Assembly (NCBI RefSeq): GCF_001039355.2
Contig: NW_019774391.1
Span: 382,340-446,339, forward strand
Direction of reading: 5' to 3'
Length of the DNA: 64,000 nucleotides
DNA from: Lingula anatina
Lineage: Eukaryota > Brachiopoda > Lingulata > Lingulida > Lingulidae
The notes below the pieces were generated by a model. That model did not search any database. It was not told the DNA's origin and was given only the letters and a program-made list of their open reading frames with translations. Below, piece after piece: positions 1 through 11,800 of the stretch (its first letter is position 1; the number at the start of each line of letters is the position of its first letter). Made by a program: the position numbers and the translations under genes.

Positions 1-22
1 ACACACACACACTTCTGATTAC

Positions 23-3000
23 CTGGCACAACAAATCAAAGTACTGGCCAACCACACATTCTCCCAGAGTGCACCTGTTATCCCTTTCTTGACTAAAACA
101 TTCCCCTTGTAAAGACCATTCTCTAAGCTCCTCCACCTGAAGTACGCAATAACGCAAGTGATAATAAATATTTATTTTATCATCTCCACTTACAATATTA
201 ATCAACAGGGGCGGATTTAGGCCGTCTTCTGGGTCTTCCGGAAGACGGTCAGATTTTAAAGTTTACATTGACGGGTATCTTATATTTTCTGTCGGAAGAC
301 GGTCAAAAATGGAGGATGGATTAACAAAAATAATTTGGGAGACTGTCAGAAAATATCTCTGGATCCGCCCCTGATCTACAATCAGTTATTTTACTCCTAG
401 TAGTGGACTCACATTGCAAGTGCTGCAATTAAATATTAATATTTTAAGAACAAATTCCTCAAAGTAACTGTTAAGCACACAGGACACGTATTCTATTTAA
501 TTATTTACATAGTGTGCACAAAAAAGGTTACCAGATTTCCAATAAATCAAAAAATCTATAGTTTGTGTCTGTGCATATGTGCATGTTTACACAGTGCATT
601 AAATTCAACAGAGATACAAAAAGGAGACTAGGTGAATAAAAAACAAGCAGAAGCACCAATAAAACATAACATTACAATAACAAAATCACATATAATCACC
701 TCAAGGCTGCTCATAATTACACACATACCTTCAGCCTGTCTTGGTCAGTCAAAGTGTACCCCCTGGTGGTGGACTTAGGTTCAATGGGATCCTCCAGGTC
801 AGCAGAGAAAACAATACAGGAGAAGCCTGGCCCGTTCTGTCCTTGTAATTCCCCATTAAAAGTCCCAATCTGCAATGGACACATATGTTTACTGGGCGTA
901 TAAAGTATAGAGCAAGCAATCATATTTTGAGCTTTTCTGATCACATTAGCACACTCTGAATGTTTTCTTTTCATACATGTTAAAAATTATTTGGTCTGGC
1001 TAAAGCATACATTAAGAATTTTGTATTTTCAATTGATTTTCATTTTCTTTTTTGATTTTTTATCTAAATACAGAAATCATTTGTCAAAAGCTACCCAAAC
1101 TGAGTTGAGAAACCATGAAATATCAAAATGTTTTAAATGTTGTCATAAAAACATGCTGGCAAATGTTTCCAACAACCTGCACAAAGCATGAATATCTATA
1201 ACAGACATTAATCCACCAAGAAAAAAAAATTAAATCAATACTGGATGATGTTTTAATGAGATAAAGGAGTATTGTCAATCATAATATACACAACAGCCTC
1301 ACTACCTTCAGTCTATGCATCCTGACTATTTCTCCCTCAGTCTGGACAGGCGGTAAATCTGTAGCACTCTTTGCAAACAAAATGCATTTGATTTTCTCCT
1401 TGTCTGCTAGAGATGGATCCACCAAGGAGAGTACCATGTAGTAGTCTGAATAGCATAAGATAAGTCTGTTTGTCCAAAACTGTGAAACCCACTTCACACA
1501 CTACATGTATGTCTGTTGATTAATAAAAGACTGAGGACAGTGTTTTTGCTATTACCATAAATTAAGTATCTTCCCTGCAACTAGACAAAGGTATGTTTTA
1601 AATTGCTGATTCCAAAAAATCTTTAAATTACACTAACCAAAACGAACCTACAATCTTTCAAGTAAATAATTTATGCATTATCTTAGCACAAACTGCATTC
1701 CTGTAAGAAAAATCTAGCCACAGAAACAAGGCACAAAAACAAAGATGACACCTAAGTTCCACGAGCATTAGATCCCCTAAAAGTGGAGAGATAAACGTCT
1801 CTTGTTTGCCACTTCATTGTATGGATCTTCCAGTGAATCAATGTTCCATTTTTTTAGAACGGCATATCTTCAATTTGGGATTAACTGTATTATAAACTTT
1901 ACCTGAACCTCGTGTCTTAGTGGGTGGTTTGAAAAACTTGACCACGGCGTAAACGTCCACTGTGGCTCCTCTGGTCAGTTTACTCAGAGGGACGTACGTG
2001 TACTTCCTGTTCGTTTCACCCACCTGGAACCACAGGACACGAGAATACATGTTAAATTTAACCTCAAATTACAGAGTTCCACAAAAATAAATATCAACAT
2101 TCTTCTAAATGAATTATCTTTATCTGAACTCTGGTGCATAGAAGTTTCTTATAAGTGTCTGGGGTAGCGCTAGCAATTTTTTTCGCTTAGCCAAATCACC
2201 ACATTTTTGTCAATTTGTTACCAAAATGAAATAATGCTGATAAAAAACTGACTTAAATTGGCTAAAGAAAAAGGGCTTGATTTAACATGTTTAAGCCAAA
2301 TTATAACCAATTTGTTACCAAAATGGTTATAATTTGGCTTAAACATGTCAAATCAAGCCCTTTTTCTTTAGCCAATTTAAGTCAGTTTTAGCATTTGGCT
2401 AAATTGACGAGTGCTAGCGCTACCCCAGAGTGTGCATGTTTGGCTTCATGCAAAGTGCAGTGTATTGTCACTCAAGTTCAAGATTCAACAATAATTTTGT
2501 GTCTCAAAACAATTGCTAAATCATACATTTCTTTTCAAACATTTTATATAATTTCAACAGATTTGTTTACTCCAAGAACTGATGCGCTGACCTTTAGCTT
2601 TTTAACAGGTCTTTCTGGGGAGACAGTTGTGTTTTGTTTGTTGACAGTTGCTTCTGCTCTTCCTTGACAATCAACAGGGCGATTTCCTGGGTTTTTATCA
2701 GCATTATTTCTATTTGATCTGCCACTGGTATAAGAGACTTCCATGTTGCTTTCAAACCCCGTTTCCTCTTCTCCATCATCTGAAGTTGCATCTCTTATTT
2801 TTGTTGCTTCCCTCATTTTATTTTGAGATTTCTGAAGTTTAATTCTCATTTGAAATGTGTCCCTGTCTTTATCTTTGTGTTGCACTTCTCTGTTTTTGAT
2901 CCTTGTTTTCTGTTTTTCCTGTACAGGCATCTTGCCCTTGGTTGGACTTCTTTCTGACCCAGGTCTTTCTGTTTCTATTACATCAGGCAATTCTCCACTG

Positions 3001-4769
3001 TCATCTTTTTGTTTTTTGACAATCTGCACAAAATAAAATAGCATTACTTGGTGGATATAAGCAGAATGAAAGATAAGGTGATAAAGGCAGGCACGGTAGT
3101 CATTTCAGTCACTTATAATATAAACAAAATTCTGACAACTTTCTATCCTCCTCTCATTTTTTTCCTCCAATAAAAAGTATGAAGATGTGCTTGTTGTGTG
3201 TATGTGAAGTGACTACAAGCATTTGTTCATATCACTTTCAATTTTAAAACCAAGTTCCACATTTATTCTAAACACTGGTTCTTCATTGTCATTTTTTGAG
3301 TGTATTTACTCCCACATTGAACCTTGTAAGGCAGGGCCACAAAATACAAAAAAAAAAAAAAAAAACACTTTCCAAAATTATTGACAACAATTTTCAAAAC
3401 AACCCCTTATTAACAGTGATATACTGTAATGAAAATATATTGTAATATAAATTATAATTACCCAGATTTTAGGCTTGCTTTTTCTTTCATCCACAATTAT
3501 TTGGCATGTGTGGCTGGTCACAAATCTATTTGTGTTTTTCTCCAAAAAGACATCATTCATCACAAGAACATCCTTTCAAAATAGAAAAGAAAAAAATATA
3601 AACAGCTTACAACAATATCCTAATTCAGGGCACTGTATGCTAACTCTTGACACATATCAAACATCTCACCAACTGTATCTAGTTTTTTCATCAATATCTG
3701 ACTCACTAAATCACATCTCTGATAGATGATATTAACAAATTTTTTTCTACATAGATATCTCCCTCGATAATTGTAACTGCATAGATTTTTTCCTTACTAA
3801 GAGATAATTCAACTGGTTCTTTTCCAACCTGACAATTGCAAGTAAATCAATTACTTAATCAGTAAAACCATTTTCAACAGGTAAATTAGAAGTTTTAATT
3901 TTAATGTCAACACTGTATGTGAAAAGTGAAACCTACCCCAACTTCCAAACAGTCACAGGCTGTTGCATAATCACCCCAAAAACATCCACTGATTGTCTCA
4001 CTTTTCCCTTAAAAAGTGAAAATGAAGTGCATATTAAAATGTAATAGAGTAAAAGAATCGAGTACGTAGGAAATACATTGTACAAACAAACACATTCAAA
4101 CTCATGAACACACAGTGACACTCATGCGAGATTCTGATATAGCATGCATTCTGTATTCAAAATTTTATATATGAAATCTTAAGAAATGATTAGCTATTAT
4201 CATATAAGGAATTTCAATCTTTGTTCAAATTTATTGATAAACAGCAGCAATGTTATAACTTATAGCAATAATTTTCATCTTTCACCTTCCACATCCTGCA
4301 AAATGGTTTTCATCAAGGTGGTGCCTTTGTTTTTATGTGGTAATAGCGGCCATTTGGTCAATACTTTAGCCTGCAGTAAAATAAAAAATAGCTTTTTATC
4401 AGCACTTGAAAACAAACTTTTAAAGGGTGATAATTGTTTAAATAACCAACTATCTCCAACAATGTCTCAATTAAATATCCTGATTACATCCCAATCAGTG
4501 ATACTACTACAAGTTAATTATATGATAAATTCAGAAAGATGAATTCATCTTCATTTCTAAAACTTTTAATACTTTCTGTTACCAAACTGATAGCTTCAGC
4601 TAGTCTAGATGGCTACAAATAATGCACATACCTTGATGTATCTGTCCTTGGTAGGTTTTCCATTCTCTAGTGCTTCCACTGTAATCTCTGTCAGGCTTTC
4701 TTGCACTTCACTGATGATTTGCTGAATGTCCTTTCCCTCACAAATATGAACATTGCTACTGTATGCCAT
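23..4769 (-). CDS. POT1: Protection of telomeres protein 1 (POT1), partial at C terminus, with extra N-terminal OB-like domain
   Basis: Binds single-stranded telomeric DNA in the nucleus as part of shelterin. Coding exons (minus): 4769-4632, 4370-4286, 4007-3937, 3572-3462, 3023-2592, 2023-1903, 1445-1306, 869-729, 136-23. All junctions are GT-AG and in phase, giving 451 codons before the window edge. Residues ~285-415 form the family's first DNA-binding OB-fold: KYTYVPLSKL, VDVYAVVKFFKPP, GEIVRMHRLK and a TFNG/IEP block all match vertebrate POT1. The last exon ends in GQYFDLLCQ, the start of the second OB-fold; the rest lies beyond position 1. Residues ~42-128 (exons 1-4) look like a further OB-fold (strands ending ILQDVEG, FWGDYA, LEVGDVLVMNDV), followed by a 144-codon charged linker exon. 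Vertebrate POT1 begins at the first of these recognised folds, so this N terminus is unusual. A 5' non-coding exon (donor at 4993) is predicted upstream. The POT1 identity is secure; the extra fold is inferred from strand pattern. Confidence 0.93.
206..373. mobile_element. Short inverted-repeat element (hAT-like MITE)
   Basis: The 168-bp segment begins CAGGGGCGGATTTAGG and ends in the inverted complement, CTGGATCCGCCCCTG. Inside, the motif AGACGGTC occurs several times. CAGGGGCGGA termini are typical of hAT-type non-autonomous elements, which normally leave 8-bp duplications. The flanks here (TTAATCAA and ATCTACAA) match only in part, so the family call is tentative. It sits in the POT1 intron between positions 137 and 728. 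Confidence 0.6.
2159..2428. mobile_element. Long-palindrome MITE in POT1 intron
   Basis: A 270-bp near-perfect inverted repeat: the ends are CTGGGGTAGCGCTAGC and its complement, and complementarity continues through most of both arms to a loop near 2300 (TTACCAAAATGG region). The 5-bp direct repeat AGTGT flanks it at 2154-2158 and 2429-2433, which looks like a target-site duplication. No coding potential. It lies in the intron between POT1 exons 5 and 6. Confidence 0.8.
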
Positions 4770-4877
4770 GATGATCCTGACCACAAAGTTGCAAAATTAG
4801 ATGAAAACTTCAATTAATATCATGATGAGTTTCAGTTGACAACTGTGGAGTTATAATTAGTTCCTTCTTGATATCCT

Positions 4878-4926
4878 CCCCCCCCCCCCCAACCACCACC
4901 ACCACCACCACCACCACCACCACCAC
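4878..4926. repeat. Poly-C followed by (ACC)n microsatellite
   Basis: Thirteen C residues run into about eleven ACC triplets, in the POT1 5' intron. Confidence 0.9.
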
Positions 4927-4993
4927 AAACCCACATAAACAGACATACGACATACAAACCTAAATTTGGAGATAAATCACAATGTAAAAATAC

Positions 4994-5045
4994 CTGTAAT
5001 TGTTCGGCTTGAAACTCTGACTGATTGTTTACATACGTCAGCAGG
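4994..5045 (-). other. Predicted 5' untranslated exon of POT1
   Basis: The first coding exon begins seven bases upstream of its ATG with a good acceptor (GGTCAG before position 4776), so a leader exon is expected. A matching donor, TTACAG followed by GTATTT, lies at 4994/4993. The right end (transcription start) is not defined by the sequence; 5045 is a guess. Confidence 0.4.
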
Positions 5046-6974
5046 GATAAAACAGGTTACATGTCATATCAGTAGCTGTAGTTTTTGTACGGAGCATGCT
5101 TGGCGGTTGTCCTGGGCCCAAAGTAGGATCTTGATGAATCAATGACGTCTTTGCACATGAACTCAAAATATATAAGCACTATCAATAGTCAACTTAATAT
5201 ATAGGGTATGTATATACAGATATGTTATTTATTTACTGCAAATTCAATATTAAATTATAAGTCACAAACCTAGCACAAGGTAAAAACATCCGAGCTGCTT
5301 GAGCCTCGTTACAGAACTAGGTCACGTAGATCGCTTTATTTGGCGTGTTGTCGGGCTGTGTTGAAGATTTCAATTCTTTTAAAATATCAATTAAAGTTAC
5401 TTATTAACAATACAATATGGCTTTATTAAAAACAAGTTTTATTTTTATTATCAGGAAAGAGTTAGATCTATATAGTAAAGTATTTTAATTGAGCCTTGCA
5501 CCATTATAAATAAAAAAACAACAACAACAACAACAAGAAAACATTTTCACGTGCTCCCTCTGTTCCGATTGTGTGCCTCGCTTTAGAAAAAGAAAAAAAA
5601 TGTATTTTGAAAGTTATTTCTAAATTTATCCCGAAAAGGCTAATTAATATGGTCTTAACTCTCTCAATTTACACCTTTGGAAATGATAAAATTCCTCTAT
5701 AAGTGCATGATGATGTATTTCCTTCTGAAATGTCAGGAAAACTGGTGGTCTTGACAGACATCAGGTTTTCTATAGGCTAATTTTTTAAATTATTGTTAAA
5801 TTATTAAGATTAAAATAATGATATAAAATATCAGATTCAAGTGACTTGAGCCGTAAATAGAAGAAATATCTTTTCTCGACGAAATTATAATTTGGAGCGA
5901 AAATCTCGAATAGGATGCCTTTAATGGAAGCTATAGTAGAGTTCCGGGCTAAACAACATAGGCCTACATGAGACGTTAAAGAATATTATTAACGTGACAC
6001 AATGCAAACAAATTATCCGCACAGGCAGATAGCAGAGTAATGCATTTAAATATAAATGTAGGCCTATTTATACATGAATAATATTGTGTAAAATTTGTGA
6101 ACGCCGCGGATAGGTCTCGGGGTGGAATGACAAAGACAACTTGTGATTTCAGTAGTTTATCTATTCCGCATGATCTAAGATATAAAATGATAAGCAATAG
6201 GCCTATATATGAATAATATGACCTACACTTTAAACGTATGCACAGCTAATTGTTGACAAAATCTACTTATAAAATTCCAATGTATGTTGGTAAAATGTTA
6301 TAAACACATTTGCAAAGTAATGTAAGAACATTAGGTTCGTACATAATTCAGACGTAATGCAACGAATACTAATTGTATACATACAAAATTAATGATATTT
6401 GTAACATCAAATGCCGCGCGCATTCAAGTCATTCAACGAACTTCCCATCTTAATGCACGATCTCAACTATCGCAAAATTGCAATTCCCACACAAGTTCCA
6501 TACTACGTATTAGAAACTGGCATTTATCAATACATTGAATTATAAGGGTTAATTTACTAAATGTTCAGTACTGTTTTTAAGCCAATCAACAAAAAGACGA
6601 GAGACACCATATATATTTTTGCAATTAGTAGAAAACATTACAATTAGTAGAAAACATTACTACAAATTTCTGCGATGACATTTTTTCTCAAAGTCATTCT
6701 GGTCGATCAATATTAGATATGGTGTAAAATCCAGGATCACAACTTCTTCATGTGCAGCCTTGTAGTCAATCTTCTTTGCTGTTTAAGCAATGACTCCCCA
6801 CACAAAAAAGTACACCCTCTGAATGTCACAGAACTCACTTGACGGCAGACTTGATAAGAATGTGCTGTCCTTTGAGCGCGAGCTGAGTTGTTTGTGTACA
6901 TGCGAAAAAAAGCACGTACAATATGCTTGGCGAGGATCCGCATGTATTTCTATAGAAAAAAATCGTTACTTGGT
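5046..6974. other. Intergenic region between POT1 and the channel gene
   Basis: AT-rich sequence with short A-runs and a CAA repeat near 5518-5535. It must hold the POT1 promoter (right of ~5045) and the 3' untranslated end of the minus-strand channel gene. No convincing exon, RNA gene or transposon was seen; the short open frames here have no acceptable splice sites or recognisable motifs. Confidence 0.5.
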
Positions 6975-8863
6975 TCAGTCGTGTGGATATTTAACATCAG
7001 ACATCGCTGTGTACACTGACACGTATATGATAATGAAGATCAGGAAAGCCAACGGGAAGAACGCTCTGGCACATTTATCCACCGTGCTTGCTCTTATTTC
7101 GTTATATCGCCAAATTCGATGGTTTTCGTCATCTTCTTTGGCACTATTCGCCTTACGTGGTAGCTGAAACATTGGAATTAAGATCGTTGGTAAAAAGGCA
7201 GTAAGCCTCGTTCGTAGTTCAGTTATGCTGCCATTTAGGATCACTTTTTAACTGAAAGTCAGAATTCGTATAAATACGTACAGTTTCAAATCATAATGTG
7301 ATCAAAACCGAATTCGAAAAAAACGTAATGATACATAAACGAATGGATAAAGTATGGCGTCTGGAACAAACAAGTTTTTATCTGAAATTAACAAACATTT
7401 GTAACGACGAAAAACCATTAAACAAAGAGAAAATAAAGCCAATTTCCAAGATTCTTACGACAGATTGTCTAAATGTTCGCGTTCGATTGAATAAGCTAGG
7501 TTAATAGCATTATAGGCAAAGCAGAATTGGCAAAAAACCTAAGACAAAATGTTATAGGTTAGATCTAATTTTTTTCATTTAAAAGTTCTGAAGTATAAAT
7601 GATCAACGCTGGCCAATTATGGATAACCCTTCAAAATATATTTTGTTTCAATTTTACATCAATTTTCTTACTTGAGCATTTCCTTTGATGGACCGCCTCG
7701 TTATCTTCCTATGACTTGTGTTGACCAGCACAAACTCCAGCAGAGCCAAGAACACAAAAATCAGACACGTGGACATCCACACGTCAATGGCCTTGACGTA
7801 GGACACGCGAGGTAACGTCTGGAGTATGCTGTACGATTGTGTCGTCAGCGTGAGGACGGTCAGCAAACCAAGGGTGATCCTTGCTGGAACAGAGTCGTAG
7901 CTGATCCAGAATCCTACCCAGGACAGAGACACGATCAGTATGCTTGGGATGTACGTTTGGATGATGAAGTATTTATAGTCTCGCTCCAGGACGAATTCCA
8001 TTATTAGCCGCGTGAAGTTACCTGAAACATGGAACAGAAAACCTGGAACACCTCTGAAAAGTGTCTCCTGTTTTATTATTTTTTTTTCTTTTATAGGTAT
8101 TAATTCATAAAATTGAATTAAAATAACAGTGCCTGCTATCTTTGAAATATCTTTTTAGACGCATTTCAAATTTTATTCGATGATTGTGCAGTAATCTTCA
8201 GACGAACATATTCTAAGAAAAAGGAGTGCATTATTCTTCGACGCACGCAGATTTAGGCCTAAGCATTCTCTTTTCAAAAATTAGTCAATATTTGCGCAAG
8301 TGGTTACCCTGAGCTTCCGAGTACCAAAGAACACCCTCCGCTACAACAGGGTATGTTTGAAACTATAAACTGAACAGCTGAATAGTGCGTGATTGTGAAA
8401 AAAGCCAGCTTCCATTTTAATGGAGACGTTACACGTGGGCCTACATATGTATGTGCCTAATGCATTTATGTTATCGTCAAAAACAATACGTTAATAATCA
8501 TCCTTGACGTTCCAGTACTTGGATGGCCGATATAAAATCGATAATGTCAGTTGCTCTGGCAGAGTGAGAAAAATCATTAATGCTGTAACAGCTTAAATAA
8601 TGTGTGAACTCACGTTGAACATCCCCAGACTTGTAAGATTTCACTCTCTCGTGGTGTGAGGTATTTATCAGATTGAACTGGGACAGGTTAATCTGTTTCT
8701 GTTCTTCTTTTTCCTCTTGCGACCAGTGAAACTGGATTATGTCTGTGGTATACGCAACTGCAAATATCATTAATGAAGTTTTATTCCGGAACTTGGTAAT
8801 CCATTGCGTCACTCGTCAACATGAATTATCAGGCAAGCATTGGAAGACTTGGGGGGGGGGGGG

Positions 8864-8897
<34 letters not shown>

Positions 8898-11800
8898 AGG
8901 AACTGGTCTCTACAGTTTATAAAAGGTATAAATTCTAAATTTCTACCGCCTTTTTTTTTGGGGGGGGGTATATTCATTTTGATCATTTCTTCACAAGTAA
9001 TATATTCAATAATACGACAACTGTAAGGTAATTATTCCAGTATTCAAGTGTTTTGCCAAATGAAAACGAGCCATACTTACAACTTTCTAACACGAGTTGA
9101 CACGTCTGTGTGTCCATTGGAAACTTGTCCAAGTGCATAGGACACTGAGCTGTCAGCGTTATCCTGTCAAGTAAAGTGATAATCAGAATGCCATAATTCT
9201 TTTTAAGAAACACAACTAACTTTTAACCAGGGAATACACTTAAATATGTATTATAGAAAAGAAAAAACGCGCATGTCATTTTAGAATAGTAAAGCGCTGT
9301 ACCTCTTTGACATCGACTACTAAAATTTATATAAAAGATATTAAAATCTTTTTTAATAGATACTACATTAAAAGAACACACCCTAGGGTATATGGTCATT
9401 AAAAAAATAACGCTGCCCAATACCTGGAACTGAAAAAAACCTGTCCATCGCCATTAATTCGAATCATATGATTGGGCGTGGTGATAGCGTGAAATCTGGC
9501 CTGCTTTTCGTTCGTAAAAAATAGGTCTGGACTCCAGATGTCCCCGTATCTGTGTGGATCAATACTTATCTCTGTGAGATTGTAGTGAGTGGAGTTAAAG
9601 CGGAATCTGGCGTCCGTCCACTTACGACGAAGAAAAATGTTGATGGTGTAATCCTGCAAGAAAATTATGAGAAAAGACATACCATTCAATAGCCATGCCA
9701 TGCCTTTCAGTTGTTATGGTTTGAGTTTTTAGACCACGTTCACACTAAGGAAATGTCCCGAATGTATTTGTTGCTCATTAAGGAAACGTGTACCCCGGTA
9801 TGATGGGTTGTGACACGAAGGAATGTATTCTCATTTTCCTTTTAGTCTGAACCATGAATAATAAAAAAAGATAGGACCAGATAAAGATAAAAACCTCTCC
9901 ACTCGTTCTAATTACAAAAGCTAATTCAGATATCCAGATGAGATGTAGGGAATTGAAAACAGTACGTAATTAATGGTAAGCCTGAAGGGAAATTGCGCTA
10001 AAATGCCGCTTCCCTGAGAAGACACTACGATGAGCAAGTCATCCAATTTTTAGAAGACTCCCAGGAGTACGCTTACCATACTCAGTTCATTAACAGAATC
10101 AAAGCTGTTGAGGAAAACGTCAACATCAACCACAGTTGGATTCTCTGAAAGAAACATATCAATCTTTTAGAGATAATAAAATCTTTCAATGATACCATGC
10201 AAGGGTTTGGGGAAATGTCTTTGCCAAATTTTTACATTTTCATAAAAATCGAATTACGGCATTCAAGACTTTCAGTTTGCTAAACCCCACATTGCCGCCA
10301 TTAAAGCTATTACTTGACACTTATAACTTTGGACACTCTTTTTCCCCCAAGGTTCACGAATGAGCGATCCATCCTTTACATAACTGAAATTAAATTTCCT
10401 GGAAATTTCAGCACATCCCTCCAACAAATTATACCAACACCGCTCAGAGAGGTTTACATAGATGACAAGACGGAAATTGCTTAAATTAGAGAAAGAAATA
10501 TTTTGTTATAAAGGTAGAACCCGTATTGTATGGCTTTGCGCCAAAGTGACACCTAGATACGCATGCCCTAAATTTTCCCTTCCTGTGATTTTGGAATGAG
10601 GTTCTATACTAATACAAACACAAGAAAGATGCCATTATATAATGAGTGCATCTGCCTTTGAGAAGTGAATACAGTACCTGAAACAACAATGAAAAGATTA
10701 AAGGAACTGAAACTCAACGAACAGTCCTTTAATGTAATTACCTGTGTCTATATTTGGCGGCACGCTGGGATCATAATCGGCGAATAAATGTTTCAGCAAG
10801 ACGGATCTAAAAAGAAATATAAATGTTTACACCGTGCTTTACAGCCAGACTTAATTTTTTTAACTCAGCAGTGATGGCAGATAGAAAGATTGCTACTATT
10901 GAATCCTATTGGTCTAAGAAGCCATCTGTTTCCTTTTATATATATATTTGAAGATTGTATTCAGCGCAAGAGGTTAATTAATCATTTTTCTAAGTAAAGT
11001 GGCCGCCACTTAACAGAATGGCAAATTTTGGAAAATATTCATAGTGGCGTGAACGTGCGCCGTATATATGCAACCGGACCATAAAATTGCAATTCAAGTC
11101 ATAAATTCGAAATCGCTAATCTGTGGCTCTAAGTCACAAACGGCAATTGCTGTTCTTGTTCTCTGAGCGATTTCATTTCATCTTTAATCACATTTATTAG
11201 GCTGAGCTTTCAGAGTGCATTTTGTTGTTCAGATGCTACTGAATGATGGACTTAAACTGATGACAGATGAAGAGGCTTTAGTGTTGTCAGGCATGATATT
11301 AAATCATGATGATGAATTAGGCTTGAAGCCTGTATCAGTCGATGAAAAATGTGTCAGAAAACCAGAAGTGAAAGCGAGTTGATGCTAACACTATGCTCAT
11401 TGACCATTGAGCAATTTGGGATTTTTTTCACAATACTTAACTGGCATACACGCCATTGGGATATAAAGATGCCGTGAACAAGGGTGTAAGGGTGTAAAGT
11501 AATTTGTGATTATACATCCGCAGAGGGTAGACAAATGGCATCTAATGCGCAATTTACTGTACAGTGGCATGGAAATGGTGTGAAAATATTCAATTTAAGA
11601 TTTATTTATTATTTCATTTTCAGCAAAAATTATTTGCAAATGTGCGTTTCCCCGATAAATAAAAGCAGAAACTTGGCAGAAACTGCCCCAGAACACACAA
11701 TTTGGAACTGGCGTCTTCTTGCACGAGGCTTTATTTTCGCTTTTTCGATCGAAATGGACGAAAACTTGAACTGTGACAAGGGTTTCACAAATTTGTGGTT

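Noticed and set aside
3937-4007. Alternative reading of POT1 exon 3 as VDVFGVIMQQPV
   Set aside because: It resembles an OB strand but breaks phase at both ends; the other frame (FWGDYA, LEVG) keeps phase at both junctions.
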